Under the pieces are notes generated by a model, which was given only the letters and a program-made list of their open reading frames with translations, did no database searches and had not been told where the DNA came from. The position numbers and the translations under genes were made by a program. From Ignelater luminosus (Eukaryota; Arthropoda; Insecta; Coleoptera; Elateridae), in NCBI GenBank assembly GCA_011009095.1, contig VTPC01089669.1, positions 815,771 to 879,770 on the forward strand: a DNA stretch of 64,000 nucleotides. Reading direction: 5' to 3'. Position 1 is the first letter of the stretch. Each line of letters starts with the position of its first letter. Shown one piece after another: positions 38,040-48,502 of this stretch.

Positions 38040-38995
38040 TTGGGAAGTTTGTGAATAAAACAAGCATTAAATATTTCTTTCCTATAATTCCTAATGTAAA
38101 AGAAAGCAAGTACTATCTTTCAAGGAGAGGTCCTTAGTCCATTTGCTGTCGTACTTAATTAATGTATCAACAGCAACCTACAAAATAAGATGCTAAAAGT
38201 TCTCTAAAATGACAGAAATTTTTAGAGTGTTCGACTAGATAAGTACGCAACTATGTACGTAGTTAGAGTCATGTTAGCTAACCCCGATCAAAAGTGGGGT
38301 AACATGTACCTCAACTAGGATCGAACGAGTCTTACAAATATCTTGAATTGGAAGTAAAAGGCACTTTGAATCGCACAGCTTTAAAACAAGTTGTGACAAA
38401 CACCTATAAAATTGAACAGTAAAAATTTATTTTTTTGTAATAAATACCTCGAGCATCCTTTCGGTGTTTTCACATGGTCTAACACCAACTTGGCTGAACT
38501 AGATCTCGAGGCTCCAAAGACTTTATATGCAGAAAAAAAGGTGGCAGAGTCTTAGTGAATATCTAAAACTTATGTTTAAAACAAAAAACCAATTAAGAAA
38601 ATATCTTAATCAGAGCAACTCATCTTTAATACGAAAATAACAACCACGATCTTAATTATTCCTCACTTCATCTTTTTCAAAGTGAAAAACAACGCATCAC
38701 AACTATGAGCGACCTGGAAAGAAAAAATCCTTCGTGGAAGGTATGCAAACAACTTAGAAAGTGGACGAATTGATAAGAGAGTTTTGATTACTTGGCTTAC
38801 GAGAGGATATCTTTATCCAGAAACTGAAGACCTTGTACTGGTCTACAAGACGGCATAATACGCACTAGAAATTACATGTAACAAATACATTTTGAATCTA
38901 AACGTAAACGATGAATGTCGTTTGTGCAGGTAGCTAAAAGGAAACATATAGCATCTCATTGTCAATAAATGGCTTTTCGGAAACAATATGTAAAT
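38040..38995 (+). pseudogene. R4-like non-LTR retrotransposon RT, C-terminal half
   Basis: The + strand gives the motifs of an R2/R4-type RT in order. FQGEVLSPFAVVLN (family GD-LSPLLF-L-L-PLS) lies near 38130. LDKYATMYVVRVML (family FGLDKCA) lies near 38235. YKYLELEVKGTLNRTALKQ (family YKYLG) is near 38335, FGVFTWSNTNLAELDLEA near 38460, and ATWKEKILRGRYANNL, WLTRGYLYPETED and NVNDECRLCR near 38710-38945, the last being the start of the C-terminal zinc-finger region, followed by HLIVN. The catalytic YADD box expected between the first two is not visible. Scattered stops, but the 38702-38945 frame has only three. These elements insert by target-primed reverse transcription. Confidence 0.75.
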
Positions 38996-40394
38996 TTTCA
39001 ATAAACGTCACTGTTTGACATTCTCAATAAACGTTAATTAAAACACCATTGTTTTGTTTTTGAAATGTCATTTATTTATTTTACTCTTAATGTCTGTAAT
39101 TGACATAAACAAACTTTGATCCTGATAATTTTTCCCATGTTAAAACACGTAAAACAGAATAAAACTATGTTTCGTATTAACGATTAAGTCAGTGCACATT
39201 TTTATTTCGAAAAGAGACCAACATCATTGTAAATTACAATAAATTAAAGAACTTAAATTTACGTATTCTACAAAAATACAAATCTATAATGCTTTTAATT
39301 AAAAGTAAATTAATATATTTATAAATAATTATAGATATGCCTGACTCTTAGTAGTTACTAACAAAACGATAATATTTTAAGTAAGTGTTAATTAATAGAA
39401 ATTTATTTTGCTTAATATTCTAAATAAATGTTTTGAGAATATGTATGTTCGCGTAAATTTAAACGAACAAAATAGTTATGTATTGTCCAAGTAGGTTCAA
39501 GTTGTATTTAAAGAATTATTCGTATAATATCTCGTTTTCCTTGTGCTCAGAATCTTGAGAAAACCCAACGGAAGGTAAGAAATATCTGCAACTAAAGACT
39601 ATCAACTCTAACTAGATTATAATAATCGAAATAAGTAATGCTTTCAATTTGTAAACGTATCTAGTACCAAGATTTCCGTGGCGACGCATCAATATTCAAA
39701 ATGTGTTTCGCGTATTATTTCATTTTAGTCATTAAGCAAATTGAAACAACTGCGTTTTAATTAAAATAAAATTTTCACAGTCTGGGACTTACACGTTTTC
39801 ATTTTTTTCAACACTTTATGGAAGCCGGAATCTATTCAGAATTCTTAGAAGACATTTCAGTAGTTCGTTTATTTTATTTATAAATTCTCCAACGTTAATG
39901 GCTCTCCTAAATTGTTTTCTCAAGAAGAAAACGTTTATTTATCATTAAGTATTAAATTATATTTGATTAGTCTTTCGTTCCTGTTTATATACTACTAAAG
40001 CGTTTATTTGTAGATATTATTCAAACTTCCTTCTGTCAATTAACAAATGATAATTTCTCTTTACGTTTTGTTGGAAAATGAGATAAAAAATCTTGTCACA
40101 TCTACCTCTCGAAAGGAATTTACTAATATGATGTGAAACAATTTGCGGAATTATTTATCGTATCCATTCCTTACAAAATATACGTCAAATACAGGATGTA
40201 TCTAAACCGCATCCCTGAAATTGTATGGCAGTTTCCAGGACAGATTGTCAATGTTCAGTGCAAAAAATTCTTTCCTGGGTCACTTCATTAAACAGTTTTC
40301 CATGGACACTCAAAAAATGGCTGTAGATTACCACATTTTCTTTAATAACCTTTGAACCTTTTAAGGAAATTGGATCTTTGTACGAAAGACTGTA
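38996..40394. other. No recognisable gene
   Basis: AT-rich. Near 39020-39060 there are a few imperfect repeats of TCAATAAACGT. An ACAGGATGT string at 40192 resembles a transposon terminus. No coding motif is seen until the LINE at 40.4 kb. Confidence 0.4.
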
Positions 40395-40735
40395 TTTTTT
40401 CTAGAAATAATAATTAATAAACAACCAACGGCTTGGCTAACAGATAATGTAAAGTTCATTATGAAGCTAAGAGATTGGGCAAAAACTCGCTACAAGAAAA
40501 GCTTCTTTCAAGATAAGTAAAATCATTACAAAGATGTGTGTAATTTAATAAATAACGCTGTTAAACAAGAAAAAAAGTTTATATTGAATTTATATTAAGA
40601 AATACAGTTAGTAATCAAATGTGGTTTGATTGAAACGGTTAGAAAATCATAAAATTAACTCAGATAATTTTTATCTAGATGATATTGCCCAAATTAACGA
40701 TTATTTCCTAAATAGACAGAAACAGTCCTGCATAC
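40395..40735 (+). pseudogene. CR1/Jockey-like LINE, endonuclease-RT linker, left part (split by MITE)
   Basis: The + strand reads AWLTDNVKFIMKLRDWAK, then RYKKSFFQDK, YKDVCNLINNAVKQEKKFI, and after frameshifts ENHKINSDNFYLDDIAQIN and DYFLN. This is the region between the endonuclease and RT of CR1/Jockey-like ORF2 (family pattern PW-T--IK-L---RD-A---Y--, then Y---RN-V---IR--K, then a short acidic stretch ending IN-YF). The reading ends at the boundary of a 583-base insertion, and the same protein continues beyond it at 41323. Several stops and frameshifts. Confidence 0.75.
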
Positions 40736-40739
40736 TATA

Positions 40740-41322
40740 CCGGGTGGTGACTTGCCCAATGCAGCATAGGACTTACAATACTAAATCTGTTATGTCCAAT
40801 TATATCTTCTCCCCTAATTATTTTAAAAGCAAAGTGTAAAAAGGCTTTTTGCAGAGAGAAAGATTCTGCATTCTGCAATTCTGCAATTTTCCAAATTCTG
40901 AAACCGGAAAAACCGGAAAAATTGGAACTGTGTTAGAAAAATCAGTGATGCCATGGAATTAGAAAATTAAACAAGCATTTTTGGATCTTTCTGTCGCTGC
41001 TGTTATTAAAAGTAATTGACAATAAAATCATGAAAAATATTAACAGGAAACAGAATTTTATTTATTATCTCAACAAAGCAAAATGATGCTACAACAAAAA
41101 CAACAAAAAAAGCAGATCACAGCAAATGTTCAAATAAATCACCATTCACAAATGCAAGAATTTTTCTGGTTTTTTCGATTTCAGAATTTGGAAAATTGAA
41201 AAGCGGAATTTTTTCCTGTAAAAAACCTAATTACATTTTGCTTTTAAAATAATTAGAGAAGAAAATAATTGCACAATTTAGTATTGTAAATCCTCTGCTG
41301 CGTCGGGCAAGTCACCACCCGG
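40740..41322. mobile_element. 583-bp MITE with long terminal inverted repeats
   Basis: Ends CCGGGTGGTGACTTGCCC are perfectly inverted for 18 bases; 43 of the first 47 bases match. The arms remain related for about 190 bases on the left (40740-40928) and 165 on the right (41159-41322), including AATTATTTTAAAAGCAAA and CCAAATTCTGAAA. TATA stands immediately outside each end (40736-40739 and 41323-41326), so the duplication is TA or TATA. The centre encodes nothing recognisable, so it is non-autonomous. TA duplication would suit a Tc1/mariner-type source; the source family is not identified. Confidence 0.9.
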
Positions 41323-41520
41323 TATATGAGTTTTTATTAGATACTCGACTAGATACAATTCTAGTTTGTAAAAACAACACTAGTTAAAGTTCAGTTTAGT
41401 CGCAACCGAAGAACTCTCTAAAATAATCGATTCGTTAAAACAAATAAATTCATGGAATAAATGTTAGTCTGACTAAATTGCGCCGTCCCTACCAGTTATT
41501 AAACATATAACCAAAAACGT
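41323..41520 (+). pseudogene. CR1/Jockey-like LINE, right part after MITE
   Basis: Directly after the MITE the + strand reads YEFLLDTRLDTILVCKN, then FSLVATEELSKIIDSLK, then SD-IAPSLPVIKHIT. This is the F--V-EEEV-KII-SLKSN-S-G-DGI----IK--LP-I segment at the start of the RT domain, exactly the part expected after the linker at 40735. The catalytic core does not follow; instead a SINE-like repeat begins near 41545. Confidence 0.75.
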
Positions 41521-41539
41521 AGACCCAAAATGTTCCTTC

Positions 41540-41612
41540 CCAATCTCAGGCTCGAATTCACGTCGGCCTGGTATAGCTTTAATTTGTGTTTGCTATTTAC
41601 ACTATGTATTTA
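41540..41612 (-). repeat. SINE-like repeat fragment
   Basis: Minus strand reads ACATAGTGTAAATAGCAAAC and later GCTATACCAGGCCGACGTGA then ATTCGAGCCTGAG, the last resembling a tRNA B box. The GCTATACC--GCCGACGTG block is shared with the repeat near 9.1 kb, and the ACATAGTGTAA block with that repeat as well. It abuts an (ATT)n tract. Confidence 0.45.
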
Positions 41613-41620
41613 TTTATTAC

Positions 41621-41656
<36 letters not shown>
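41613..41656. repeat. (ATT)n microsatellite
   Basis: About twelve uninterrupted ATT/TTA units directly beside the SINE-like repeat. Confidence 0.95.
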
Positions 41657-42139
41657 GTTTCTTCACACAGGTTTTCACGGCGCCTATATTGTTAATCTAA
41701 TCCGAAGACCAAGGTTACCAATCTGGCTGTAAGTATTTTCTTATAGTACAAGTTACTATTATAACCGAGCGCGAAAATATCTTTTTCTTAAGGTGGGCCT
41801 AGAGTATCCATACTCGTGGTCGTGATCTTACTCGTATTGAGGTGGGCTCGATTATCTGACTCGCCATGCTTTCAGAAACCAACCGTCTAATTGCAGTTTA
41901 ATTATAGCTTGACTTGATTTCATTAAGTTATTACACGCCCACTGCAAATCAATCAAAGTGCCGTTCAAAGGCTTGCTAGCTACAACTAGTTTCACTTTGA
42001 TGTAACGACAACGTCTGGAACACCACGAGCCTGTGATTTTTCTGGCTTAGCAGTATTTCAAGTCGGTTGAACTGTTAGTTCGCAAGTTACAAGTACGAGC
42101 ACAGACACAATTAATATTTTGGTGCATTTGTTTAGTGAC
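41657..42139. other. No recognisable gene
   Basis: Somewhat richer in GC than its flanks (for example GGTGGGCCTAGAGTATCC and GGTGGGCTCGATTATC near 41796 and 41840). No coding motif is recognised on either strand. Confidence 0.4.
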
Positions 42140-42780
42140 ATATGGGATATTTTCGAAATAAACAGGTATTAGCGTCTTCATAAATGCTGTAAAAATCAAA
42201 AATGTTTTTGCCAGCATGATAAATCTTCAGCTCTTCTTACATTCAAGGATGCGGTACCAAATCATAAGCTTTTCTATAGTCAATCCAGGCAATTGATAAA
42301 TTGTATTTTTTAATTTGGGCTTAATTTGCAATTATTTTGTCTAAACTAGGAGTTCTTTACAGCCTTTTGAAGCTGATTTACAGCTTAATTGTTCCTGTGC
42401 CATTACGTTGTATCTTATTAGATAATCTTAATTTTATTTTTTACAATTGCAGTTATGATCGTACACAACGTCGGCAAGCACCTAATCGATTTATATTTCT
42501 AAAATAATTGCAAGGCTTTAGCTTTAACTAATATACTCCTATTTCCGTCAATTAGGAATGTTAGATGTTAGATGTCAGTTTTAGAAAACATCTCATATTT
42601 GTCTGACAATAACAACATGCGTTGATTTTGAAGTATAAGGACCTTCCAATTTAGACACTTCTTAGTACTTTTTCAGCATCTTCCTCTGTGCTGATCATTT
42701 CTTGCACTGGAGGTATGTTTCTACTTTCTTTTCTTTCTTTTTGGATTCAGTAGCCGTTTGAGTCATGACTGGGATTTTCT
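42140..42780 (-). pseudogene. R4-like non-LTR retrotransposon, N-terminal RT part
   Basis: Reading downward on the minus strand: NIPPVQEMISTEEDAEKVL near 42700 (family P---E-I---EV--FW), SASKGCKELLV near 42375 (family QKGC--GS-GCKDQLL), and SIAWIDYRKAYDLVPHP near 42270, the motif carrying the first catalytic aspartate of R2/R4-type RTs. Then ELKIYHAG-NIFDFYSIYED matches the segment after it. Stops and frameshifts are frequent. The catalytic YADD box should follow below 42140 but is absent. Confidence 0.7.
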
Positions 42781-42879
42781 GATTGGGGTCTAGCGTGAGA
42801 CCTTTCAAGTTACTGAACCAGAGTTCTGGGTACTGCAACAGTTGCTGAGGATAGTTCTGATTTCATTTTTGGGACAAGT

Positions 42880-43775
42880 TTTAAATATTTGTTAATTTTT
42901 CTTGCATACGTATCTTATAGGTTGTAAATTGATGGACGGCGACTTCTTTGTTCTTCTTGTCATAAAAATGAGTATAGAGGAGCAATTTGATTCTATGTGT
43001 TTACTGTTTGTTTGTATTTGGAGATCCCATTGTGCCTCGCGGTCTTTTTCTGAAAATGAACCTTTTGTAATTTCTAATTGATATTATATGATCTTGTATT
43101 GCCATTCTATTAAAATTTTAAATAAAGTAACTATATCAGCGTTGCGTACCGCTGCAAATAGGTTGACGTTAGTTTTTAACTGAAAAAAAGTATCTGTATC
43201 TAATATTTCCAATCCGCCCTTATTTGCTGTTTACTCTTTTTATAACTGTTTCTTGGATTTTTCGTTACGCCTATTTGCATTATTTTATTTATGTTTTCAA
43301 AATTTGCAATTGACTGTTTAACAGTTCCAAAAGAATAGGCTAGGATAGGTAAAACGTATGTATTAATTGCATCGACCTTACAAATTAATAATGAAAAGCT
43401 CAAATCCTACTCAAAAGTTTCGAATATGTGAGCATTGTATAACATATCCCTAGACAAATATGTTTTGATTTTCTTTTTGACCTTATCAGTAGGGGATAAC
43501 GTTTTATAATTCTCACATACTTTAATTTTTATTATTCATTTGTACTAATATCTCTATTTGATGATGGGCCGATTTAGTTATACATAGATATTTACGTATT
43601 TATTTTAAAATTTGTTATACATATATTGACTTTGTTGGCGGATTACAGATAACTACGTTTTTAATATGGTGTTTATACGTTGTTTACACTTGGTAATTAA
43701 TTGGTATTTGATTTTTATGTGCGTTATACCACGAAATTGTGCAAATTCTAGATATTTTTAACTACTGTATTTTAC
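42880..43775 (-). pseudogene. R4-like non-LTR retrotransposon, C-terminal RT/thumb part
   Basis: Minus strand from 43770 downward: YLEFAQFRGITHIKIKYQLI and TKCKQRINTILKT (family YKYLG--Q-RGI-H---K--L---Y--R---ILKT), then a poorly matching stretch, then INTYVLPILAYSFGTVKQS and NFENINKI at 43400-43290 (family AINTYA-PVL-YSFGI--W), then RGGLEILDTDTFFQLKT near 43200. The last is the GGRGL-DI-EL block that precedes the C-terminal finger. Thus a C-terminal half lies upstream, in the element's own orientation, of the N-terminal half at 42140-42780. The two pieces are therefore from different copies or were rearranged. Confidence 0.75.
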
Positions 43776-45369
43776 CAGGTGTTTCATAACTTGACCTTCT
43801 TTAGTTGAAAATCCTTCAGTTGTCATACGTTTTTCTCTTCTCGTTTGTATAGACACATTTGTTTATATTGAATTTCAATTCGGGCCTGTTATTTTAATAA
43901 ATCTCCCATAGCTATCTTCTGGTGTCACTTAGCACAAATTATCTTGAGAATACTCCCCTAACTACTCCCTAGCTAATTCGACCCCAAGAGTTTTTAAAGT
44001 AATAATTCATGTTGAAATGAAATAGAGATTTTGTTTGCTTTGTTTGCTTTTAACTTTATAATTAGTTTTGCCAAAAATACTAATACACTCAATAACTGGC
44101 GTCCATACCAATCGTTGAATTAGTTGACATTTCCATTAAGAATAAAACAAAATCTGAATTTCATTACACTTTCCTTGTTGCATATAACATTTAAAATAGC
44201 ACATATAGCAGCTGCAACGTTGTGATCTTAAGGACGGTCGAAACTATTGACTATGTATGTAGTATCCCATCTTAACAAAATGACATACCTTGAAACTGCA
44301 GCATCACGTTGCTTTATTTGCCATAGTAGTAACTAAAACAATGTTGTTAGATTCCGGTAAAAAATAATTGAGGGCTTAATTGAGCATCCGTTACTTATAT
44401 TAAAAAGTATTGGAAAGTTGCAATCAGCGGGAGGGGGAAGGGGTAACACAAGAAAGCGATCAAACCAATGTTGAATTTCTGCTTTTCTTTGGATGAATGC
44501 AATTGATAATGTTCGTATATTTATGTATGTTATCAATGTTATCAATGTTACATTACTGTTAGGAGCCGTGGTTAAAGTAAATAATGTTAGTACCGATGTT
44601 TATAATAATAAATAAAAGTATAGAATAATTAACGTTATTTATTAACGCTTTATAAACAGGTTAACAGGTTTAACAACTCTCGTGGAACCGTAACGAACTG
44701 AATTGATCAAGTGATGTGAGCTGATATTTGGCTGAGACTAAGAGACTAAGAGAGTCTGTAAAATGGTGATAAGCTTTTTATATTACCAGGGACAAAACCA
44801 AAAGTCTCTAGCTTTACAATATTTGTTCTAAGAAGTATGTAGATAGTTTAAAAAGAATTACTTCATTGTCTAAAACGATATTCTTTTCTACGAAAATTTA
44901 CAATGTGTAAACTCTTAAAATATTTTCAAAGAAATATTAAACTGCGTTTAAAAGGGATTAGTTGCCAAACGGCAAAACCTTTTTTCCGGGAAGATCTAGG
45001 ACGTTACGTTACACTTCTAAAAGCAAATGTGTTTAATAATCTTAACTTTAAAGAATGTTGCAAAATGTGGAGCCCTGCACCAACGGTTCTCAAACTGTCT
45101 AATATGTGTCTGCTTTGAAGTACACAGCCTGTCCAGGTTTGGTTTTATATTCGAGATACTCACGCTGAGCTATTTTTCTATTTGAAGTTTGTTTCTATAT
45201 TAAGATTTTAAAGTAGCTACAGCAGAAAAACCAATTTTGCACAAGCAAGAGGTGGGGGAAGGTAAAGTATCCAAAGCGCTTTTGGTTTGATAAAGAATAA
45301 TTGCAAGACAGTTCAGTTCAGAAATTTGTTAAATACGTAATAGCAAAATTTGATTTTTTTGAGCTACTT
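43776..45369. other. No recognisable gene
   Basis: AT-rich. Frames at 44333-44545 (minus) and 44903-45118 (+) are unassigned. The part above about 45240 may be the decayed 3' end of the hAT transposase just to the right. Confidence 0.4.
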
Positions 45370-46005
45370 GAAAAAAGATCTATCAGTTGTTCTTCTTCTT
45401 GCAACGATAGGATGGTAGGAGTACTGTAAAATGAAGTTATTACCCAATTCACACACTTTAATTTCTTGTTTTGCGAAAAGCTATTTGCAGAAATTAGTGC
45501 TTAAGTTCCCCAAATGATCCTCCACTGTCTTTAGCAACACTTGTTTATGATTCTGTTTTGGCTGGTAACTCCGGATAGATTCACACATCATGGGAAACAT
45601 CTCAAAGTAGTTTTCTTTTATTTTGTTATTCTGCAACTTTCACTTAAATCAAATGTATTTGTATTATTTCCCCGAAGTTGAAGATTGAGTGAATTAAGTT
45701 TTTCGAATATGTATACTAAGTTCCGCATGTTTATTACCCTCCTTGCTTAAGAATGTCACTATTTCATTTCTCAGTTCGAAGATCAGCTTGAACACCTTAC
45801 CGCGCGACCACCATCTGGACGAAGAAAAAACAACAATGATTTATGTTCAGCTCCCACATCTTCCAAAGATCAGCAAAAATCTTTGATTTTAGAGGTCTGC
45901 TTATACGAGTATAGTTATATAATTAACTCTATCAATAACTACTGTCAGAACAATATGTAGCTCAGGATTTAACGATTTTGATGCTAAAGCTTCCCGGTGA
46001 ATTTA
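45370..46005 (-). pseudogene. hAT transposase of the ZBED5-like type
   Basis: The minus strand reads EALASKSLNPELHIVL and VVIDRVNYI near 46000-45920, then PLKSKIFADLWKM-like sequence in another frame. Near 45835-45740 it reads WWSRGKVFKLIFELRN followed by EIVTFLSKEGNKHAELS, then LNSLNLQLRGNNTN near 45690, and ENYFEMFPMM, LLKTVEDHLGNLSTNF near 45600-45480. This is the central helical and catalytic region of ZBED5/FAM200-like hAT transposases (pattern H-EALASK-L---L--V---V-----NFI, then L-TEVRWLSRGKVL-RVFELR-E---FL, then LN-LN--LQG---N). The BED zinc finger and the C-terminal dimerisation region are not recognisable. Frameshifts and stops make it a pseudogene. Confidence 0.8.
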
Positions 46006-46889
46006 TTTCTAGGTAAAATTGGTAAAAATCATATTTTAAAAATGGAGTTTTTTTCCCTTGGACGTAATTAAGAACCAAAGACCCGAAGTTGTGGCAAAAT
46101 CAAAGAAAACAATTGCGCTACAAATTGCTTAATTAAACTAAAACGTAATTAAAGTAAGCAAGTATATCGACAAATTAGGTAAATTTCTGATACTTTTTCA
46201 GTTTTTCTAGGTTCTGTTATACAATTTATAGCAAATTTCTTTAATTTGATTTTGCTTCTCTGTTAGTAACTGTTTAGAATAGTAGAAAAATTTAAGATAT
46301 CCTCAGAAGGTATAAAAATACTGGCATAAGTGCATCAAGTGATTTTGTTTTCTCTAATTAAATTAAGCGACAGATTAAAATCCCACATTTGTATACAATA
46401 CGGTTCCAATTTAGATACATATAACTATTTCAATCATTAAAAATGTATAATCTCGTTGCTTTACTTAAGAAACTGTGAGATAAAAAAAAGCATTTTAAAC
46501 TCAAACGTAGTAAATATTTGCAGTTTGAAAACAGTAAACGAGTACCAATGTAATTTATGTTTTAAGATTGAATCTTGGACACCTATCAGATTTTTAATAT
46601 TCAAGGACATTTTTTCAGTTCTGTAAAAATTGAAGTCGAAAATTACAGATTTCCGACCAAGGAAGATATTTTCGTATTACGCTTCGGTGCTTCTTATATT
46701 TCACTGCGTGCCGAACGAAATTCAAGAGAGATAACGGTGATGCCTGAATTTTCTTCGAAAACTTTTCGGTTCTTAATAATATTGGCGCCGTGTTAAAAAT
46801 TTTATCGCGCTTATTATAATCGGTATTTTTATCGTTTTCATTAATTTTGTGTTTTTATGTGATATTCTAAATCTCTTTCTGTTTTACAG
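46006..46889. other. No recognisable gene
   Basis: A 73-codon + frame at 46575-46796 is unassigned. The right end forms a pyrimidine-rich tract leading to the splice-like site at 46889. Confidence 0.4.
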
Positions 46890-46944
46890 GTGAGTTTGGT
46901 CGATTATCTCTTTAATCTGCCCAACATCGATTGAGTTTATTTAG
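46890..46944 (+). promoter_or_regulatory. Candidate recursive-splicing site with 55-nt RS-exon form
   Basis: The + strand has a pyrimidine-rich run (ATCTCTTTCTGTTTTACAG) ending at 46889, immediately followed by GTGAGT, so a good 3' splice site abuts a good 5' splice site. Fifty-five bases on, TTTATTTAG is followed by GTAAGT (junction 46944/46945), a second 5' splice site. This is the arrangement of a recursive splice site with its RS-exon, known from very long introns of insects and vertebrates. If real, the window would lie in a long intron of a + strand gene. Chance occurrence of such a string in 64 kb is quite possible. Confidence 0.3.
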
Positions 46945-47939
46945 GTAAGTGCTTTGCTTCCATAGCAGATTTTAAAGTTTAAAAAAGAAGGGAATTTTAT
47001 TTGCTAGACATTATTTATTCATCATAAATTACATTAACCTTATATTTCGGATAAATTATGCAGGTCCGATCTGTAAGGCTCTAGAAGCATGAGGCTCTAT
47101 CTACCAACTAATAAATTATCTTGTTAAAGGTGCAGATAAGACGAATAATATTGATATAACTTATTTCTACCTATTTTAGGATATCTAATATTTAATCGCA
47201 AATAAATCTTCATGTGCCTTAGAAAATATTTTCGTTATTGATTTGTTATACCGGGGGGAAACGTTATCGGTATCGGCAAAGCTCGTACTCGTGTTACAGC
47301 ACAGTTGATGAAAGTTCTTGTTATTTACTTTATAGGCAATACAATTCAATTGTGCTTTTTGTAAAAGTTTATATTTGTAGTTAGTTTCAGTTGTGTGTAA
47401 GGTAAATTTTAAAGGGCATGTAGGTGGTACGTCGATAGCGTTGCCAGTGTTTGCTTTTTGGATGATTTCCACGCGTGCATTTCTGCGGATGAATATTTTT
47501 TATTATTCTGTGATAGCGTGGAAGTATTTTTTAATTAAAAAAATGCGCGTTCATAAACGCATAGTACTAGATAATATGATTTAAATTTATGTAGAAGGTA
47601 CCCATGTGTTTCTTACTCAAACTAATCTTTTTTAAAGTCTTTTGCTTATTTCGCGGTTAATACTTGCGGTTTAATACAATTTTGAATATTTTCATTGTTC
47701 TTCTCTTAAATGTTTAAGATCCAAAACTAATATTTTTTATAGAATATTACCGATAGTATGCTATTTGAAACTTACCTTTTAGAATTTCTAAATGCCTGAC
47801 AAATTAATGTTATCCCTAAGATTTAGAATAAGTTAACATACTAATAGCTATTATAGCATACATGGGAACTAGTCCTGGTTGTACTTATTAACTAACAATT
47901 AATAATGTAGTTTTAATAAAATTGATAAAATCGAAAAAC
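46945..47939. other. No recognisable gene
   Basis: Contains a clean 95-codon minus-strand frame (47185-47472) with NCIAYKVNNKNFHQLCCN and TDNVSPRYNKSITKIFSKAH. It is protein-like but matches no family I can name. It lies just beyond the 3' end of the Jockey relic. Confidence 0.35.
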
Positions 47940-48440
47940 GTTATCGAACAGTCTGTTGCAAAGTATCTTTTGAATCTTCTATTTTCTGGTATACGTTGAT
48001 TAATCCGTAGAAAATCGCACTGCTGGCTTTTGGGCAAATTGTTGAAAGAAGTCCTCTATAGTTGTGATAGTTAATTCTGGATGAAGGTGATTTTCGAGAG
48101 AAACATTACACACGATTCCAAGAATCTTGTTTTGCAACACTTGCTTTTTATTTTATTGTTCTATCATTTTCGTTGTATTACTTCTTCGGTCTTTGGTAGA
48201 AACTTAAGAGTAAATATCTTTGTTTGACATTTGTAGACGTTTAGTGAAATTTTTCCACCGTTTGCATCAAGTTTCAAAATGTTTTAAAGCTTCTTGCAGG
48301 TGGATTACGGCTTCATTTAGATCGCTGTTTCTGGCTACGAACGAAATATCGTCTGCAAATATCGACACTTCGATCCTATCGTGCACAAATATGTTGTATA
48401 ATACGAGAGCTAATACCGAGTCTTGAGGTCCTGAAGAAGT
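47940..48440 (-). pseudogene. Jockey RT catalytic core and C-terminal part
   Basis: Minus strand: QDSVLALVLYNIFVHDR (family PQGSVL-P-LYNIY--DI), then EVSIFADDISFVARNSDLN with the catalytic FADD box intact, then EAVIHLQEALKHFET and CKRWK-, matching the Jockey pattern of a helix and W--WK--LN--K after the catalytic box. After frameshifts LGIVCNVSLENHLHPELTIT and IEDFFQQFAQKPAV (about 48110-48000) match the region near the end of ORF2 (ELGIPTL-EFI---). Stops after HFET show decay. Confidence 0.78.
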
Positions 48441-48502
48441 TTGTTTTGAAAACTAGAAAATGCTGGAATTGACTCTTACCGCAAAGATTTTGCCACTTAC
48501 AA

